This document shows positions 1 through 14,224 of a stretch of 64,000 nt of DNA, piece by piece; within the stretch, counting starts at the first letter, position 1, and every line of letters begins with the position of its first letter. Source of the DNA: Artemia franciscana (taxonomy: Eukaryota; Arthropoda; Branchiopoda; Anostraca; Artemiidae); assembly GCF_032884065.1 (NCBI RefSeq), contig NC_088867.1:50713317-50777316 (forward strand). Reading direction: 5' to 3'. The notes under the pieces were generated by a model that saw only the letters and a list, made by a program, of their open reading frames with translations, made no database searches and was not told the origin of the DNA. A program made the position numbers and the translations under genes.

Positions 1-220
1 GTAAATAATAATATACTTACTATATTCAGTGAATTATGATCATAGTGAATTATGATCAGTGAATATAGAATATTTACTATATTCACTGATTTTAGATCTA
101 TTACACAGTTCCTTTTAAACGTTTTCTTATTTTGGACTTTAATAAATCCAAAATCATTAACAGCTTCAGTAGTGAATATCAGTACAAATATTAAACTGTC
201 AATTCACATTCATTTTTTAC

Positions 221-401
221 TTTTCAGTAATGTTGGTTAAGATGGTGATTTTTTTCTTTTCTTCGTCATTATAAGAAATAAAGACACAGTCTTTAGAAGA
301 CATGGGGATGTCAGATAAGATATTTATTTTTAAAGAATATCTATCACAAGCCCACAAAGGGCCGAATTCAGACTTCGGAGTCGAGAAATCACATATTCGC
401 A
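221..401 (-). CDS. Candidate internal exon, possibly C-terminal part of ZFAND1
   Basis: A minus-strand open stretch of about 60 codons follows a very good acceptor: a T-rich tract ending TTTTTAG just above base 401. It ends at a possible but weak donor (GTAAAA) just below base 221. Third positions are often C, unlike the AT-rich surroundings. The peptide includes PLWACDRYSLK, which from memory resembles the ZFAND1 C-terminal region where human has a Pro, a Cys-x-Arg, an aromatic residue and Ser at matching spacing. It lies downstream of the ZFAND1 first exon on the same strand. Against it: I could not find the expected second AN1 zinc-finger exon between the two, and the similarity is weak. 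It could belong to another gene or be chance. Confidence 0.3.
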
Positions 402-3021
<2,620 letters not shown>

Positions 3022-3174
3022 CGAGCTATTAACAGCTTTACATAAATGATCATCAGTGAATATATGCTCTTTACAAAAATATGTCTGGCAAAAATTACAC
3101 AAAATTGGAAGAAAATCAATTTGTTTACAGCTCCCTAAACCACAGTGCTTCCCAAGGTCCGGTAATTCAGCCAT
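3022..3174 (-). CDS. ZFAND1: ZFAND1 (AN1-type zinc finger protein 1), first coding exon
   Basis: This exon encodes 51 residues beginning MAELPDLGKHC. It contains one complete AN1 zinc finger: Cys11, Cys16, Cys26, Cys29, Cys34, His37, His43 and Cys45, with the family spacing C-x4-C-x9-C-x2-C-x4-C-x2-H-x5-H-x-C. The start MAEL, followed by G-x-H-C and a later DFLP, matches the N-terminus of animal ZFAND1. The exon ends in phase 0 at a good donor (GTGAGTAT). Just above the ATG is a likely acceptor (TATTTCAG then ATAACAATGG), so a 5' UTR intron probably exists. In mammals and yeast the protein helps recruit the proteasome and VCP/p97 to stress granules. The rest of the gene should lie toward base 1 and beyond; only the uncertain exon at 221-401 was found. 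Confidence 0.82.
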
Positions 3175-3483
3175 TGTTATCTGAAATATTGAGAACTTAA
3201 ATCATATACTATACTTTACGTCATCTATATCGTTATATTCTCTAAAAATCATCATATGAATTTCAAAAACTCAAAATAACTGTCATATACCATACCTAAC
3301 TTTAATTTTTGTTAAGTTGGAGCTTTTATTCCATTCCCTAGCATTTCATACAGTCACTGTGTGAAACAGTGACTGCTTGTATTTACTTTTATACATACAG
3401 TCATTCACCTTACGCAGTCACTTTTCAAATGAAAAATTTTCAAAGATATTTGAACCTTTTTTCTCATTAAAAGTGAAATCAAT

Positions 3484-3785
3484 TTTTAGACATGGCAAGA
3501 AAGTGTGAGCAAAATGAATGAATTTTTAGAGGTTTTGCGAGTTCAGGGTGCTAGAATAGGCTTGAAAATTAATGTTAAGAAGACTAAGTCACTAAGGCTC
3601 AGAATAAGTGAAAATGAAAAGGTGACGTTGGGTAACGAAAAGATTGGTCAGGTGGACAGCTTCACTTACCTTGGTAGTATTATTAGTAAAGACGGTGGGA
3701 GCAATGAAGATGTTAAAAGTAGAATAGCAAAGGCTCAGGGTGTTTTCACAGTTAAAAAAAAGTTTGGAAGAATAGGAAGATAAGT
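3484..3785 (+). pseudogene. RTE-type LINE reverse transcriptase fragment
   Basis: A single open frame of about 92 codons (3505-3783) carries the downstream part of a reverse transcriptase: VQGARIGLKI, then KKTKSLRL, then SFTYLGSIISKDGG and a DVKSRIAKAQGVF block. This is the thumb region of RTE-clade retrotransposons. The element is cut on both sides: the palm motifs (including YADD) upstream and the C-terminal block downstream are missing. It is closely related to the minus-strand RTE at 48600-50283, so it is a dead 5'- and 3'-truncated copy. Confidence 0.88.
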
Positions 3786-4417
3786 CTGATTTATGATTTA
3801 ATTAACACCAGAAAAACACACAGAAGGGCTTTGAGGTTTCCAAGGAACCTGAAAGCGTTTACATTCTTCTAACGTGTGTAATACATTAATGATTTTTTTT
3901 GTGGTGTTGTACTGGTATATGTTTCTCTGAGGTAAATACAGGATTAGAAATACATTCCGCTTGATAATCTTAAATAGGGTTTTCTATGAATCTGGCCACC
4001 GCAAATTAGCCCTTCTTTAGAGACTGCATCTCCATTGCGGTTATCTACTCCAGCAACAACGTGCCATATATACTTTTGGGGTGGTTTCAAACCTTTTCTG
4101 CTTTTGAATTAGTAAAAACACAACCAAAAACACCCAAGAAGGTAATAAAAAAAAAGCAAGACAATGAATGAAGTTACTATCAGCACTATGTAAAATATAC
4201 TATTATCATTTATAAGTATAAAGAAAGAAATACTATATTTTATTTTTTATTCATTTGTGGCTCTTAAATGAATTAATGATACCAATCAAACTCTTTTTGC
4301 AAGAAATACCGCAAAAAGCTTTTGTAATCCTAATTGTCAAACCGAAAACTTTTTGATGAAAAGCTTGAATTTATCCTTTTGGGGTCTTCAAAACCTGATT
4401 TGGTTATCTACTTTTGA

Positions 4418-4420
<3 letters not shown>

Positions 4421-4472
<52 letters not shown>
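4421..4472. repeat. (TA)n microsatellite
   Basis: An uninterrupted AT dinucleotide run of about 52 bp. Confidence 0.95.
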
Positions 4473-4474
<2 letters not shown>

Positions 4475-5594
4475 ACTAGCTTATAACAGAAAGGTAAGAC
4501 TACAAACTTAGTTTTACTGAAGTAATGAAACATTCTCATAGCTGAACTCGCTTAAGACGGAAAACATGACAAATGCAGAATACTCATTTTGTCATTTTAG
4601 AAAACCCTTATATTTCTTTGGGTAACACAGAAACGGAGAGTGGGGGAATGCTAAATGAATATTTATGGTCTGCATAACATGGAAAAAACTTTGAGAAATC
4701 AAAAGCTACATGAATATATATTCTCATTAAAGATACTGATTTTAAGTTCTTCAAAAAAAAAAACCTGCTTCCAGTACAATTTGTCTATCGTTTAATTTTA
4801 TTAGGAAAACCAGATAGGATTATTAACTTTTTGGCCAGTATCATATCAGTTGGTCTAACACTGCAAAGATCATTTGGAGCACCATATTGAGAACTAGCTT
4901 TTAGTGAGTTTGATTCAACTGTATTCTGTATCACATTCAGCGTTTTGGATAAATGTTGATAATTACACAAATGATAAACTATTGCAAGAAAACGAAAATG
5001 CCGAGAAATGACTGCTCTCAGACTTTTCAAATTTTTATCAATGTTTTGTATATTTGATCAGGTTGTTTATTTTAGAAGTACTCCTGGAAATTGAAAAGGG
5101 ATACACTTTAGAAAAAAATTTGTAGTAATTTGAGATATTTTTTAGATTTATTTTTTTGGCGGAGGGGGGGGGGCAATTCAAAATTCATTATCTAGGATAG
5201 TGGAGATTTAACGTTTTTCCCGATTGTTGAATTTATCTTTCGTTGAAAAGTGTTGTTGAAGTATAGAGAGACTTACAAAATGCTGAAGTAGAGTAAAAAT
5301 CTCGATATAAAATGAAGAAACAAACCATAACGCAATATTCAACAAATAAATTGAGTAACACTTGAAGGTTTTTAAGTTCGTTTATAGATATGCAAAATCT
5401 CATGTAAATAAAGGCGTTTATGTGTTAATTAAATTTTAACTCATACATCTTTTTTTTTGCCTGCATTATTCCATTCTACTCCTGGAAGATAATTACAAAA
5501 CTATTTAAAGCATTTCATGCACATGATATGATCGTTTTAAAACCGCAAGTCTCAATGGGCCATTGTTTATACAAAATAAAAGAGAATAAAAAAA

Positions 5595-5890
5595 GTTCCT
5601 GTGTAACTGAGCCCCTATTCAACTCATCCCTTGTGTAACCCAACCCCTATTTAACTTAACCCTCATGCAACTCAACCCCGTTTAACTAAATTCTCATGCA
5701 ACTGAACCCCTATTTAACTGACCACTCATGAAACTCAACCCCTGTCTAAAAAAATCAGTTCAACTGAACCCCTATTCAACCCCCCCCCCATGCAATTTAA
5801 ACCTCATTTAACTCAACACCCGTTGGACTAAACCCTGTTTGATTCAATCTCCATAAGACTAGTTCTATTCAGCTCAACCATTCTTAAATC
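5595..5890. repeat. Degenerate minisatellite, AACTCAACCCCTATTT-like
   Basis: About a dozen imperfect copies of a word such as AACTGAACCCCTATTT alternate with CTCATGCAACT-like words, giving a period of roughly 20-30 bp. The copies diverge from each other, so the array is old. The plus strand is C/A-rich and T-poor within the motif. This is telomere-like in style, but not TTAGG or another known telomere repeat. Confidence 0.8.
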
Positions 5891-6803
5891 AACAGTGTAA
5901 CTAGAAAATGTAATTGAACCCTTTTGTCGGAAGTGATAAAAGCACACTGGAATAAAAATATTCTTTATTATTGGCTAATCCTCATTTATGTGTTTTATGT
6001 TTTGTTTTTAGGCTGCTTTGATGAAAAACTCTTCCTCTTCTCACATCTAAAAACAACAATTTTTATTGATATCATATATATTTCAAAATTAGCAAAATTT
6101 TAAGCCCAGGGCCTGAACTCACTTGAATCCTATCACACACCCTATCACATAGAAAAATATGGCCCATTATAGCCAAAGAGTTTAAAAACACATTAAAAAA
6201 AAATATTTTGTAAGAAAAATCTGCTGTTAACGCGGATTCAGGAATGAAAGCTTTTATCTTGATTTAATTATGCAGTTATAATATTACCATATGAATATAA
6301 AGTAAGAAATGGTGTGTTTTATTTTCTAGTCATTTCTGCTAATGAAAATAGAATAACCATATGTATGAAAAACTACCTGCTAGAATGCTCAAGAGATAAA
6401 AATAAATAATAAAACAAAATATAAGAACATGAATGTGTTTATTAGAGCTATAATATAAATATAAAGTTTTGGGACATATACAAATTTAGAAATACTATAC
6501 TAAGCCTATTTTCTACTTATTTCTGAGTGTTCTGATGAATTGATTAGTCTCATCAAAATCTACTTGCAAGAAATACTTGATGGCGAAATAACAATATACA
6601 TAAAACAGCCATATAGCCTAATGGTACCCTCCCCAAAATGTCCATTTTTTTTTTACTTTATCTTCATCTTCACGAATTTTCAAACAATTTGCATGTTTTT
6701 GGATGATTTTGACTGAAATGAATTTTTGCATGCCTCTTGCCAAAAACATACCTTATTAATGAAGGTGGTATTGAAATGATAAGCTATAAATGTAAAAACT
6801 AAT

Positions 6804-7019
6804 TTAGGCACTGTTGTTTTCCAAGATAAAATTCAGTCCCAGGTCAGTCCACTTTTCTTCTTGTTCACGGAGGGACTCCTGGGTATTGCTGTTGTCTGGT
6901 TCTAGGTCAGGCAGTTCTTCAGTTGGTATAAATACTTCTTCATCAGGTAGCTTATCAAGCCTCCAAGAGTCATCTACAATATTAATTAATCTTCCATCCA
7001 ATTGCACTTGACTATCCAT
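6804..7019 (-). CDS. ANAPC13: ANAPC13 (anaphase-promoting complex subunit 13), complete single-exon CDS
   Basis: A complete 71-residue protein, close to the 74 residues of the human protein. It starts MDSQVQLDGR and keeps the family pattern: D-G-R at residues 8-10, a DD-x-WR-x-DKLP block (16-25), an E-V-x-IP-x-x-ELP block (28-38), and EQEEKWTDLGL near residues 53-63. In vertebrates and yeast this small subunit of the APC/C ubiquitin ligase stabilises binding of the TPR subunits (CDC27, CDC16, CDC23). The reading frame is uninterrupted. A TTTTAG acceptor-like signal lies about 20 bases above the ATG, so a non-coding first exon is likely. The AT-rich codon use fits the neighbourhood. There is no sign of decay. 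Confidence 0.95.
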   Translation of the reverse strand: MDSQVQLDGRLINIVDDSWRLDKLPDEEVFIPTEELPDLEPDNSNTQESLREQEEKWTDLGLNFILENNSA

Positions 7020-8019
7020 GGGAAGTTTTGTGATAACTAAAATTTCAATGTCTACATAAATAATAGAGAAAAGTTTACAGCATTGCTTTAAATATCAAGG
7101 GAACAGAGATCTGACCCAATGGACTTGTTTCTAGTGAAACAAGGCCTATACTTTGATTATTTTCCTTTTACGAAGTTCCTTCTACAAATTTGGGATTTAT
7201 GTTGTCAATTCCTTTTTTTTGTATGTTGACAACCTTCTCTTAGTTTAAAGCTATTGTAGTGAATAAACAAATTTATTCATTCAATTTGAAAAATATATAT
7301 TATAATTATTAATCCCCTCCTCCAAGATCACTACCAATATATAAGTGAAAACAAACTCAGTTTGGTGCCCCATCAGAGACTGCGACTAGGGACAGTTGCC
7401 CTCTCAGTTGCTGGACTATTTGGGATTTATAATGTCACTTCTTTTTTTGTATATTGACAACCTTTTATTAGATTGAAGCTATTGTAGTGAATAAGCATAT
7501 TTATTCATCCATTCTATTTAATAATTATGTAGCCCTTTGTAACTGAAAGTGACAGAGATGTCTCTACTCTTCTGAGTATAACAATAAATTTTGACTGATA
7601 TTGATCTTTGACATTTTAAAATCTGTATTTTTGCATTTAATAATATATATGCCGAAACTGTTATTTTGGAGCCATTTTTAATATACATGTCAAGGATAGT
7701 AACATTTCAGACTAGATTAATTATATAGACATATGCTTATTATTTGACATGTTATGACATACTAGATAAATTATTACATCTTTACAACAGTACTTTCTAG
7801 TTAATTACTATCTTGTTATGTATGAGAGAACAAGTATGAATACAATGAAAACTGAGACGATAAACTATTTTCAATATTTTATTAAAAATAGAGTTGATGT
7901 GGTAATTTTTATGTCAATTTTGACACAATGACCAAATTATACTCTAGTAATAGAGTGGCATAGACTGTTTGTAATTTAGACTGAACACATTTAATTGAAC
8001 AAGATGAAATGCCAAAGAG
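7020..8019. other. Upstream of ANAPC13, with a 90 bp direct repeat
   Basis: Two diverged copies of a roughly 95 bp segment lie at about 7187-7283 and 7418-7515. Each runs from GGGATTTAT through TTTTTTTGTATNTTGACAACC to TATTGTAGTGAATAA and a TTTATTCAT end. The rest appears unique. The ANAPC13 promoter and any 5' UTR exon should lie here, but I cannot place them. Confidence 0.65.
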
Positions 8020-9390
8020 CACAATCTTAAATTTGCACACGTAGTATATACTAAAATAATGACCAAATCTAAATTATACCAATTATAAGGGATTTCTTAA
8101 CATTATAGAGTCCATGTGCTAATATATCTGGGTTTAATGGCCTTTAATGCATAAAAACCAACACACTAGTGAAGACTAGTCCATTAACACTGCTTTTTCT
8201 TTTAAAATTACCAAACTATCTAATTTCACTTCAGCATGGAAGAAATTCCCCCCAAAAAACTATGAAGCCAAATTTAACATAAATATAAATTACCACAAAT
8301 AAGAGTTATATTGCTACCCCTCAAACGCCCCAAAATATAGAGTATCATTTGCGATGCAATAAAGACTAAATAAATTGCCTAGATAAAACATTTTAATGAG
8401 CCAATGATTAATTTTATACATCTGAAGGTAAAATTAAATAGTTTTAATAGGACAAAAAAGTAGAAAATGTGACCTTTTCAAAGCAGTACAGCCAGATGTA
8501 GTACCAAGATCTATTTAGTATTAAGAAAACTTCACCAAATGAGCGTGGTGTTGCCACATCTTAAACTTCTCCCCCACTCCCCAAAAACAAAAATGAATCA
8601 GGAACAGATTTAAAAGGAAAACCCAATGGAATTTTTTTTTAATAAATTGATGGAAGAAGAATTAAATTCTTCAATTTTACAAAAAACGAAAAAATATATA
8701 TTTTGGTTAAGAATTTGGTAAAGAATTAATAACATTCTTGCTTTTTATTAGAGTTTGTTACATACGCAAGGACTGACAAAATCTAAACTAAATCCAGTGT
8801 AAGGGTATCTCAACATTTTATATTATCTGTGCTAATGTCACCTAATACAAAAATAACACCAAATTGCATGGTCAGCATTAGACGCTGTCAAATGGCATCT
8901 AATAAGCCACAGTAGTTAGTTCTAATCACTAATACTATTTTTTCTAAGCTGGCCAAACCATGCTGTTTCACTTAAGCAGGGAAAAACTTACAATAAACAA
9001 TGAAGCAAATCACAAGCTTCATGCAGCCAATGGGTTAATTGTATACATTTGAAAATAAAAATAGCGTAAAAAGACAACAAGTAGCAAAAATAAGACATTT
9101 TCAAAACAATAATACCAAATGTATTACCAACTCCTGTTTTATATCAAGAAGTTTTACCATAAAATGTGTAGCTTTAGCGTCTCTTAGATTCCCCTCCCCC
9201 TACCCCAAAAATACAATTTGAACAAATAGGATTAAAAAAAGAAACCACTGGAAATTCTTTCTCATATATTGGACTAATAAGACTAAATTGATTATAACAA
9301 ATATTTGTTATTCTAGAAGTTTTGGAAGAATTTTATTCCTAAATGTTATAATGAAAAAGAAAATGCACAAAAAATATATTTCGTTTCCAA
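8020..9390 (+). repeat. Old tandem duplication, two units of about 0.65-0.7 kb
   Basis: Two diverged units lie head to tail at about 8020-8700 and 8730-9390. Landmarks in the same order in both are: GACCAAATCTAAA / GACAAAATCTAAA (8061, 8775), GTGCTAAT (8117, 8830), a block starting CCAATG with ATTTTATACATCTGAA / AATTGTATACATTTGAA (8401, 9027), GTATTACCAA- and GTAGTACCAA-like words, and a CCCC-rich stretch before AAAAAT. The offset changes from about 714 to 626 bp, so indels have accumulated. Both units are non-coding in all frames. Confidence 0.75.
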
Positions 9391-10289
9391 TAAAGGGTAA
9401 ATGCCACTCTAATTCATGGCAGATTCGAGAGATTTATTTAATTTAGGTTTCAGTCATTTATTCATAGTAATTTTTGCTCATTTTAAGTGGTAAACTAAAT
9501 AAAAGAAAAGGTGTTTCGAAATGAAAGCAAAGAGCAATATAAAAACTGAAAAACAAATATTGTCTTATATAAAAGGGGGCTGTCACCCCCTTATCCCCAT
9601 TCTTTATATTTGCACTAAAGTTTAGCAGGCCATGTACCTCATTGAAATTTCAATCAACATCTATCGTTTTATAAATCTTTAGGAATTACAGAAGAGGACA
9701 CCAGCATGACAGCCACCCTAAAGTACAGGACAATTTATGTAGTTTCAAGCTGAAATGTTTTGCTTTACTCTTATTTGAACACAAAACTAGTTCCATGATT
9801 AATTTAAATATGTATATAACATTATATTTATAATTATTCTTAACATGAAGGAGTACTCCACCCCATGGCCCATCTTTTTAAGTTTATTTTAAAATGTCAC
9901 ATGAATTCTGCAAAAATAATGTTCCCTGCCGGAAAAGGGAGAAAATTTTCTTTTTTTTTTTTTTTCAGATCCAGTGTTCGGAAAAGTGCTTTTCCTAGGG
10001 GACAGTCCCAACCACCGATCTCCCTTCCACCAGGTAAGCATATTTTAATCCACATTCTGGAGCAGGAGAGATTCTCCTACTAGGATAATATTCAAGGTAC
10101 AGAGTATATTCAGCTACCCTTTGGAATGTCTATGAAAGACACAAAGCCTTATTATTTAGGCTATCAAGAAAAACTTTGAAAGACTTATGGCATGTTTGCC
10201 AAAACAAAGAGATAATTTGACAAGAATTGCCAAGATGACCTTGTAATTCTCTGTTTAGTCCCCATATATTTTTAACAAAATTTGCTTAT
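9391..10289. other. Gene-free stretch
   Basis: No supported coding region. A short plus-strand frame at 9865-10083 crosses a T-run and contains a splice-like TTTTTTCAG at 9959-9968, but the peptide resembles nothing I know. Confidence 0.4.
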
Positions 10290-10477
10290 AAACCCCTGCT
10301 CTTTACGCTAAAGTTTTTTACTGTTTTAAAAAGTAGAGTTAAGACAAAGAGTCAAACTTCAGCGTAAAGAACAGGGGGTTGAGGAGGGAACAGCCCCTTT
10401 CATATACGGAGTAATTTCTGTTTGTTTTAAGTTTTAATGTTGCTCCTTACTTTCAGTTAAAAAAACTTTCAGTTAAA
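10290..10477. mobile_element. Truncated fold-back element, family of 52062-53385
   Basis: The central hairpin (CTCTTTACGCTAAAGTTTTT ... AAACTTCAGCGTAAAGAAC) and the right arm ending GTTTTAATGTTGCTCCTTAC are present. The left arm's outer half is missing. The sequence is nearly the same as the complete copy at 52591-52880. No coding capacity. Confidence 0.85.
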
Positions 10478-11329
10478 AAGTGCTAAAATTGACCAATTTT
10501 GTGTGCAACACAGCAATTTTCATTGCTCTAGTAGAAAAACAAATTATGCATGTCATGACTTGCACCACAACACGCACATAGCCCATTAAAGTATACTTGG
10601 ATTAGTAATAGTTCAATATTTTAATGTTTTTGCCTGGTTATTTTGAACTTAAAAAATGAGATTGGAAAAAAATGGCCTGTGCTTTTTCTTATTTCCTCTA
10701 CATTTTCCTAAATCAAACATCCAGAAGGGATTTGGAAGGTATATCCCCTTTCAATCCAGATTGTTTTGATAATGAAGATCCACACTCTTAAATACAGACT
10801 GCCATGGTGGCAAATTATCATGCTTATCAGAGGTTCTAACTCAACTACATCCCCAATCACAATATGGTTAGGTAACAGCTTCATTTTCTATGAGTTAAAT
10901 CTCAAAGTTTAACCCTTAACTTGCAGGGTGGGGTTTCTCAGACCCCAGTCCTAATTTTTTCTACTACTGGGTTATGCTAAGAAGCTGATATTTTGTGCAT
11001 TCTTTGGACCAGTTGAGCATTAAAACATTGGTAAAAGAGCATCTTGAAATCACTTACACCTGTGTAGAAACAGGGCTCTGAGGCCCAGCAAACCTCACCC
11101 TGCAGTTTGTACAACTTTTTCTGGCTTACCAAAGAAATCAACTTTTAGTTTTTAGAGAAAAATTAGTTTGATTTTCAACTGAATTAAGTGTCTTTTAACT
11201 TAACTAAGATTTTAGTTTTTACTGGACCCTTTTTAGTTTATTTCTTTGGGCAATTCTAATTTTCTTTGGTTTTTATGGTACTTGGTATTTACCAAGTGAC
11301 ATATAGCAATCGCATTTTCTGTTGGTCTG
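10478..11329. other. Gene-free stretch before the satellite
   Basis: No supported gene. A short palindrome, ACTTGGTATTTACCAAGT (about 11280-11297), precedes the satellite and may be the edge of the repeat element that contains it. Confidence 0.4.
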
Positions 11330-13370
11330 TCCTGGTTTTGCTAGTTTGAGCACTTCTAGATAAGCTAGGACAATGAAATTTGGCAGGCATATCAGGGACC
11401 AGACCAAATTAAATTAGACATAGTCGTTCCCCCGATTCGACCATCTGGGGGGGGGGAGGGGAGTGGAGGGATAGTTAATTTGGAAAAATTAGAAAAATGA
11501 GGTATTTTTGACTTACAAATGGGTGGTGTGATATTAATGAAATTTGACATTTAGAAGGACCTCGTAACTCAGACCTCTTATTTTAAATCCCGACCGGATC
11601 CAGTGTCATTGGGAAGGGGGCGAGTTTGGGGGGAACTAGAAATCTTGAAAAACACTTAGAGTTGAGAGATCGGGATGAAAATTGGTGGGAAGAATAAGCA
11701 AAAGTCCTAGATATGTGATTGACATAACCGGATCGGATCCACTCTCTTTGGGGGAGTTGGGATGGACCTAATTTGTTAATTCAGAAAAATTAGAAAAAAT
11801 GAGGTATTTTTAACTTACAAATGGGTGATTGGATCCTAATAAAATTTGATATTTAGTAGGATATTGTGTCTCAGAGCTCTTTTTTAAATCCTGATCAGTC
11901 AGGTGACATTGGGGGGAATTGGAGGAAGAAACCAGAAATCTTGGAAAACGCTTAGAGTGGAGATATTGTGATCATATTTGGTGAGAAGAGTAGGCACAAG
12001 TCCTAGATACGTGATTAAGATAACCAGACCAGATTGGCTCACTTTGGGGGGGTTTGGGGGGGAGTCATTCAGAAAAAATAGAAAAAATAAGATAAGTTTT
12101 TAACTTATAAATGGGTGATCAGATCTTAATGAAATTTGATACTAGAAGGGTCTTGTGCTTCAGAGCTCTTATTTAAAATCCCAACCAGATCTGGTGACAT
12201 TGGGAGGAATTGGATGAAGAAACCAGAAAGTTTGAAAGATATGAAAATTGAGGTATCTTTATCTTAAGAATGGGTGACTGGATCTTAATGAAATTCAGAT
12301 ATATAGAAAGATCTTGTGTCTCAGATGCTCTATTTTCAATTTGAATCGGATCTGGGAGCACAGAGGGGTGGAGGGGAGAAACAGAAATCTTGAAAACCGG
12401 AAATTTTGGAAAACACTGGTGAAGATTGGGATGAAACTTGATGGGAAGAATAATCACAAGTTCTAGATACATTATTGACATAACTGGACCAGATCCGCTC
12501 TCTTTGGGGGAGTTGGGGGTGGGGGGGATTTCCAGTGATTGGGCGAGTTTGGTGCTTCTGGACATGCTAGGACAATGAAAATCGGTGGACATGTCAGGGA
12601 CCTGCACAAATTGACTTGATAACAGTCATTTCCCCAATTCGACCATCTGGAGAGCTGGAGGGAGAGGAAAAACTGACAAAATGAGGTACTTTAAATTTAT
12701 AAATGGGTGATTAGATCTTAAAGAAATGCGATACTTGGAAGGACCTTGTGTCTCAGAGCTGTTATTTTAAATCTGAACCGTATCCAGTGATATTTGTGGG
12801 AGTTGGAGGGGGAAACAGGAAATCTTGGAAAATGCTTAGAGTAGAGAGATCAGGATGAAACTTGGTGGGAAAAATAAGCACAAGTCCTAGATTCATGATT
12901 GACATAACCAGACTGAATCTGCTCTCTTTGTGGGAGTTGGGTGGGGGGGGGGACTAATTCAGAAAATTAATGTCCCAGAGCTTTTTAGAAATCTTGGGAA
13001 ATGCTTTGAGTGGAGAGATCTGGATGAAACCTGGTGGTTAAAATAAGCAAATGTTACAGATACATGATTGATGTAACCAGACTGGATCTGCTCTCTTTGG
13101 GAAAGGTAGGGGAGGGATCCATTGCTTTGGCAAGTTTTGCACTTCTGGACATGCTAGGACAATATAAATTTGTAGACATCTCAGGGACCTGCACAAATTG
13201 ACTGGATTAAAGCGTTTTCCTGAATTTGACCATCTGGGGAACAGAAGGGAGAGGAAAAATTAGAAAAAAATAGTTTTTAATATACAAATGGGTGATGGGA
13301 CCTTAATGAATTTTGATATTAGAAGGACCTATTGTCTCAGTGCTCTTAGTTTAAATCCTGATGGGTATTA
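11330..13370 (+). repeat. Complex satellite of about 300 bp units with a 0.6-1.2 kb higher-order block
   Basis: The word AAATGGGTGAT followed by TTAATGAAATTTGATA recurs at about 11519, 11820, 12111, 12269, 12702 and 13286. Between occurrences come AGAGCTCTTATTTTAAATC, then GAAATCTTGGAAAACGCTTAGAG, then CACAAGTCCTAGATACGTGA and a GGGGGAGTTGGGGG tract. A second block (CTAGGACAATGAAAT ... CAGGGACC ... TCGACCATCTGG) recurs at about 11358-11450, 12548-12650 and 13135-13240. The units are shortened and diverged to different degrees. All open frames here are by-products of the repeat. Confidence 0.88.
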
Positions 13371-14011
13371 AGCCTCTGATTTTTCTTTTAAATCAATCTA
13401 TTGAAAAATTTTGCTAGAGCTCATGCCATATGAGCTCTTGGCTCTTCCAACCTTGTCGTAAGTGCCATATGAGCTTTTAGCTCTTGTTAGAGCTGGAAAA
13501 GATCATTTATAGCTCAAATATGATTTCCTATGAATCAGCTGACAATCTGTACCAATACTATGAACAAGTCAGATACTTCTTACTAAGGAGACACAAGAGC
13601 TTTAATCTTGTTTTACACTTTTTGGGTCTCAATAGACACAAAGACCTAAAACCCCCTGAAAAGGCATCAGACCTTTTCATCACAGCTGAGAATCTTGAGA
13701 GGACTTTCCTTCAAACCAATGCCAAGACTCATGAGTACCACCCTTATTATAACTTATGTATTGTAGACATGGTTATGTAGCTATATAACTTCTGTATGTA
13801 GACATGGTAAGTAAACATGGTTAAAACCAGTCAATGTCATAGAGATACAAGCCTTTTTAGACCTACTGTATATCACTGGAGTATTTAAGTTTATAATAAA
13901 GATTGCAAAGTTCACTTTGCAGATGATGGAACTGGGCAGGATAAGTTTCAACAATGTGCTTCCTATATAATCAGTAAATAACTTCAAAGACCACACTGCC
14001 TTTCCATGACA
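13371..14011. other. Region after the satellite with a 98-codon plus-strand frame of unknown nature
   Basis: GAGCTC / CATATGAGCTCTTGGCTCTT words occur twice at 13418-13485, followed by an open frame at 13484-13780. The peptide (YYEQVRYFLLRRHKSF, then LGLNRHKDLKPPEKASDLF) looks protein-like but I do not recognise it. It may be the edge of the same transposable element as the satellite. Confidence 0.35.
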
Positions 14012-14224
14012 AAAGTAAAACAGTTCAAAATAGGGATGAAACCTTTTTATTGACAGTGAATAGATATAAAATTATTTAACTAGATATTTCAAACACATAT
14101 ACAGTGTTCTTCATCAGCATGATGATGAACACTGTAAATGTGTTTGAAATATCCAGTTAAACAATTTTATTTCTATTCACTGTCAATAAAAAGGTTTCAT
14201 CCCTATTTTGAACTGTTTTACTTT
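14012..14224. mobile_element. Palindromic fold-back element (MITE-like)
   Basis: About 213 bp that is almost entirely one inverted repeat. The arms are roughly 100 bp and begin AAAGTAAAACAGTTCAAAAT and end with the reverse complement ATTTTGAACTGTTTTACTTT. A short centre (near CATCAGCATGATGATG, about 14113-14128) joins them. The arms differ by only a few bases, so it is a fairly recent insertion or one kept by gene conversion. I could not identify a target-site duplication. Non-coding. Confidence 0.9.

Larger units (their letters stand above)
3786..6803. other. Intergenic region between ZFAND1 and ANAPC13
   Basis: Apart from the TA array (4421-4472) and the minisatellite (5595-5890), the sequence is unique and AT-rich. 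A minus-strand frame of 81 codons at 5030-4785 has a fairly protein-like composition, but I do not recognise it and see no convincing acceptor or start context. I left it uncalled. Confidence 0.5.

Noticed and set aside
4785-5030. 81-codon minus-strand frame of protein-like composition
   Set aside because: No recognisable family, no supporting splice or promoter signal; could be a chance frame.
12173-12607. 144-codon minus-strand frame
   Set aside because: Lies entirely inside the 300 bp satellite; the frame is not kept in the other units.
11330-13370. CRISPR-like array of spaced repeats
   Set aside because: The units are about 300 bp, diverged, unevenly spaced and in a eukaryotic genome; this is a satellite.
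13484-13780. 98-codon plus-strand frame as a host gene
   Set aside because: It follows repeat words and the satellite and matches nothing that I know; more likely transposon-derived or chance.
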